Below are positions 5,393-6,819 of a stretch of 6,819 nucleotides of DNA, in pieces. The position numbers and the translations under genes were made by a program. Source of the stretch: Rikenellaceae bacterium (GTDB lineage Bacteria; Bacteroidota; Bacteroidia; Bacteroidales; Rikenellaceae); contig JAJQAW010000114.1 of NCBI GenBank assembly GCA_021203585.1, forward strand, positions 1 to 6,819, given 5' to 3'. The stretch's first letter is position 1. Every line of letters starts with the position of its first letter. The notes under the pieces were generated by a model. It saw only the letters and a program-made list of their open reading frames with translations. It was not told the DNA's origin and made no database searches.

Positions 5393-6697
5393 TTATTTTT
5401 GCCGGAAATAAATCAAGATCGGAACCCCTTCGAAATCCCAGCGTTCACGGATTTTGTTTTCCAGGAATCGCCGGTAATTATCCCGGATGTATTGCGGAAG
5501 ATTACAGAAAAAAGCGAAAACCGGAGTGGGGGAAGAGAGTTGTGTGATGTATTTGATCTTGATGTATTTACCTTTGATGGCCGGGGGCGGCGTATTTTCG
5601 ATGATCGGTAAAAGATAGTCGTTCAGCTCGGAGGTTTTCACCTGACGTTTGCGGTTCTCGTACACCCGGATCGCCGTTTGCAGGACATCCATGATCCGTT
5701 GTTTGTGGGTCACCGAAGTAAAAATGACCGGTACGTCGCTGAAAGGGGAAAGCTTCCGGCGGATGTGTTCTGTGAATTCCTTCATGGTATTGGTGCTTTT
5801 CTCCACCAAATCCCATTTATTGACCACAATCACGCAACCTTTTTTATTCTTAATAATCAGACTGAAAATATTCATATCCTGAGATTCCACACCCTGCGAG
5901 GCATCCAGCATGAGTACACACACGTCCGAGGATTCGATGGCGCGGATGGACCGCATGACCGAATAAAATTCCAGATCTTCGGTAACCTTCCCTTTTTTTC
6001 GCAGGCCGGCGGTATCGACCAAGTAAAAATCCAGACCGTATTTGTTGTATCGCGTGAGCAAAGAATCCCGGGTAGTTCCGGCTACCGGCGTGACGATATT
6101 GCGCTCTTCGTTCAGGAAAGCGTTGGCAATGGAAGATTTACCGACATTGGGACGACCCACGATCGTAATACGCGGCAAATCCAGCGCCTCGTCTTCCCGG
6201 GTATCGTCCGGAAGGGCTTCCAAAATGGCATCCATCAAGTCCCCCGTACCGCTTCCGCTCATCGCGGAAATGGAATAGGGTTCTCCCAGTCCCAATCCGT
6301 AAAATTCGTGGGTGCCGTATAATTGATCGTTATTATCCACTTTATTGACCACCAGGATCACCTTTTTGGAAGTCCGGCGGAGAATCTCCGCCATAGCCAT
6401 ATCCAAATCGGTAATGCCGATGGAGACCTCTACCAGAAACAGGATCACGTCCGCTTCCTCAATGGCCAGCATCACCTGCTTTCGAATTTCATCCTCGAAC
6501 ACATCGTCGCTGTTGACGGAATAACCTCCGGTGTCGATGACGGAAAACTCCCGGCCGTTCCAATCCGTTTTTCCGTAATGACGGTCGCGCGTGGTTCCTG
6601 CCGTATGGTCCACAATCGCCTGACGCGTGCCGATAAGCCGGTTGAAAAAAGTACTCTTGCCTACGTTCGGACGTCCTACGATAGCTACTAAACTCAT
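5393..6697 (-). CDS. der: Ribosome biogenesis GTPase Der (EngA)
   Basis: The product is 434 residues from the ATG at 6697-6695, the usual length for Der. Der is a cytosolic double GTPase needed for maturation of the large ribosomal subunit. The first GTPase domain has GRPNVGKS (8-15), DTGG (55-58), NKVD (118-121) and SAMS (144-147). The second has GRPNVGKS (181-188), AGTTRD (206-211), DTAG (228-231), NKWD (293-296) and TSV (327-329). A KH-like RNA-binding domain occupies about 350-434. The frame extends 13 codons further upstream to 6736, but that start lies inside the promoter -7 box, and family members begin close to the [12 protein letters not shown] motif, so the internal ATG is chosen. 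The leader has no Shine-Dalgarno sequence but is A/T-rich just before the ATG. The gene converges with the rhomboid gene. All nucleotide-binding motifs are intact. Confidence 0.98.
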   Translation of the reverse strand: MSLVAIVGRPNVGKSTFFNRLIGTRQAIVDHTAGTTRDRHYGKTDWNGREFSVIDTGGYSVNSDDVFEDEIRKQVMLAIEEADVILFLVEVSIGITDLDMAMAEILRRTSKKVILVVNKVDNNDQLYGTHEFYGLGLGEPYSISAMSGSGTGDLMDAILEALPDDTREDEALDLPRITIVGRPNVGKSSIANAFLNEERNIVTPVAGTTRDSLLTRYNKYGLDFYLVDTAGLRKKGKVTEDLEFYSVMRSIRAIESSDVCVLMLDASQGVESQDMNIFSLIIKNKKGCVIVVNKWDLVEKSTNTMKEFTEHIRRKLSPFSDVPVIFTSVTHKQRIMDVLQTAIRVYENRKRQVKTSELNDYLLPIIENTPPPAIKGKYIKIKYITQLSSPTPVFAFFCNLPQYIRDNYRRFLENKIRERWDFEGVPILIYFRQK

Positions 6698-6711
6698 AAT
6701 CGATAAATTTT

Positions 6712-6725
6712 TGCGGTGGGCCGCA
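6712..6725 (-). promoter_or_regulatory. Hairpin at the 5' end of the der leader
   Basis: TGCGG (6712-6716) and CCGCA (6721-6725) form a perfect 5-base stem with a 4-base loop. If transcription starts near 6727, as the -7 box predicts, this hairpin begins about two bases into the mRNA, and an A/T-rich stretch then leads to the start codon. A second CCGCA at 6729-6733 would be outside the transcript. A role in mRNA stability or autoregulation is possible but only inferred. Confidence 0.4.
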
Positions 6726-6733
6726 GTTCCGCA

Positions 6734-6765
6734 CAAAGATAGTCATTCTTTTCGAGAGGCTGAAA
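6734..6765 (-). promoter_or_regulatory. Bacteroidota-type promoter of der
   Basis: The minus strand has TATCTTTG at 6741-6734, a perfect -7 box, and TTTC at 6765-6762, 20 bases upstream, as a -33 element. The arrangement is identical to that before the ettA-like gene. Predicted transcription start is near 6727, giving a 30-base leader to the ATG at 6697. Confidence 0.75.
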
Positions 6766-6768
6766 CCG
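6734..6768 (-). repeat. Promoter-module repeat, copy 2 (before der)
   Basis: This is the second copy of the 35-base block at 109-143, with 30 of 35 positions identical and no gap. The inter-box spacer, GAGAGGCTGAAA side included, is almost unchanged between copies. Differences are three bases directly beside the -7 box (6742-6744) and single bases at 6753 and 6767. Confidence 0.85.
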
Positions 6769-6819
6769 GGATTCAATCGGCCGGCAAATCGGCGCTGGGC
6801 CCGGCCTTTTACGGATCGA
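6769..6819. other. Upstream flank of der with a GC-rich hairpin
   Basis: GGCCGG (6779-6784) can pair with CCGGCC (6801-6806) across a 16-base loop, and on the plus strand this is followed by TTTT (6807-6810). It resembles a terminator for a plus-strand transcript, yet the only nearby gene, der, runs the other way. No gene can be called before the window ends. Confidence 0.35.

Noticed and set aside
4694..5611. Plus-strand open frame of 305 codons covering the rhomboid gene, the intergenic region and the end of der
   Set aside because: It overlaps two firmly recognised genes in other frames; its protein is rich in Arg, Ser and Gly with no family pattern. It is a shadow frame.
5678..6322. Plus-strand open frame of 214 codons antisense to der
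   Set aside because: The reverse strand carries intact GTPase motifs; this frame has composition typical of antisense shadows and no promoter.

Overview
This window is ordinary chromosomal DNA from a member of the Bacteroidota, most likely of the order Bacteroidales. Three things point there. Promoters have the Bacteroidota form TAnnTTTG at -7 with a loose TTTG-like -33 element, and copies of TATCTTTG lie before four of the genes. Shine-Dalgarno sequences are mostly absent. The gene content includes a DUF4919-type secreted protein and Bacteroidales-like Der, HolA and RuvB proteins. I cannot name a genus with confidence. There is no mobile element, CRISPR array, tRNA or rRNA that I can support.

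Layout from left to right. The left edge holds the first 26 codons of a minus-strand ABC-F ATPase, probably ettA, with its promoter. A gene-free stretch of about 360 bases follows. It holds that promoter, a strong minus-strand intrinsic terminator, and a set of abutting small hairpins that should form the 3' untranslated region of the next gene. Three minus-strand genes come next, in transcription order: a DUF4919-family secreted protein, ruvB (Holliday junction helicase) and an alkaline phosphatase lipoprotein. ruvB has its own promoter in the 92-base gap before it, and the phosphatase starts 43 bases after ruvB with no clear promoter, so those two are probably one transcript that ends at the terminator. 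A divergent intergenic region separates the DUF4919 gene from a plus-strand pair: holA (DNA polymerase III delta, a clamp loader subunit) and a rhomboid intramembrane protease 19 bases downstream. The rhomboid gene converges on der (ribosome-assembly GTPase, minus strand) across 197 non-coding bases. The der promoter lies near the right edge.

The genes are mostly housekeeping: replication (holA), recombination repair (ruvB), ribosome assembly (der) and ribosome-associated translation control (the ettA-like fragment), plus envelope functions (phosphatase, rhomboid, DUF4919 protein). I see no dedicated new system. The most interesting signal is a 35-base promoter module found twice, at 109-143 and 6734-6768, in the same orientation, 30 of 35 positions identical. 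One copy precedes the ettA-like gene and the other precedes der. Conservation extends through the spacer between -33 and -7, which is normally free to vary, and both downstream genes act on ribosomes. The second signal is the structured 3' region after the phosphatase gene.
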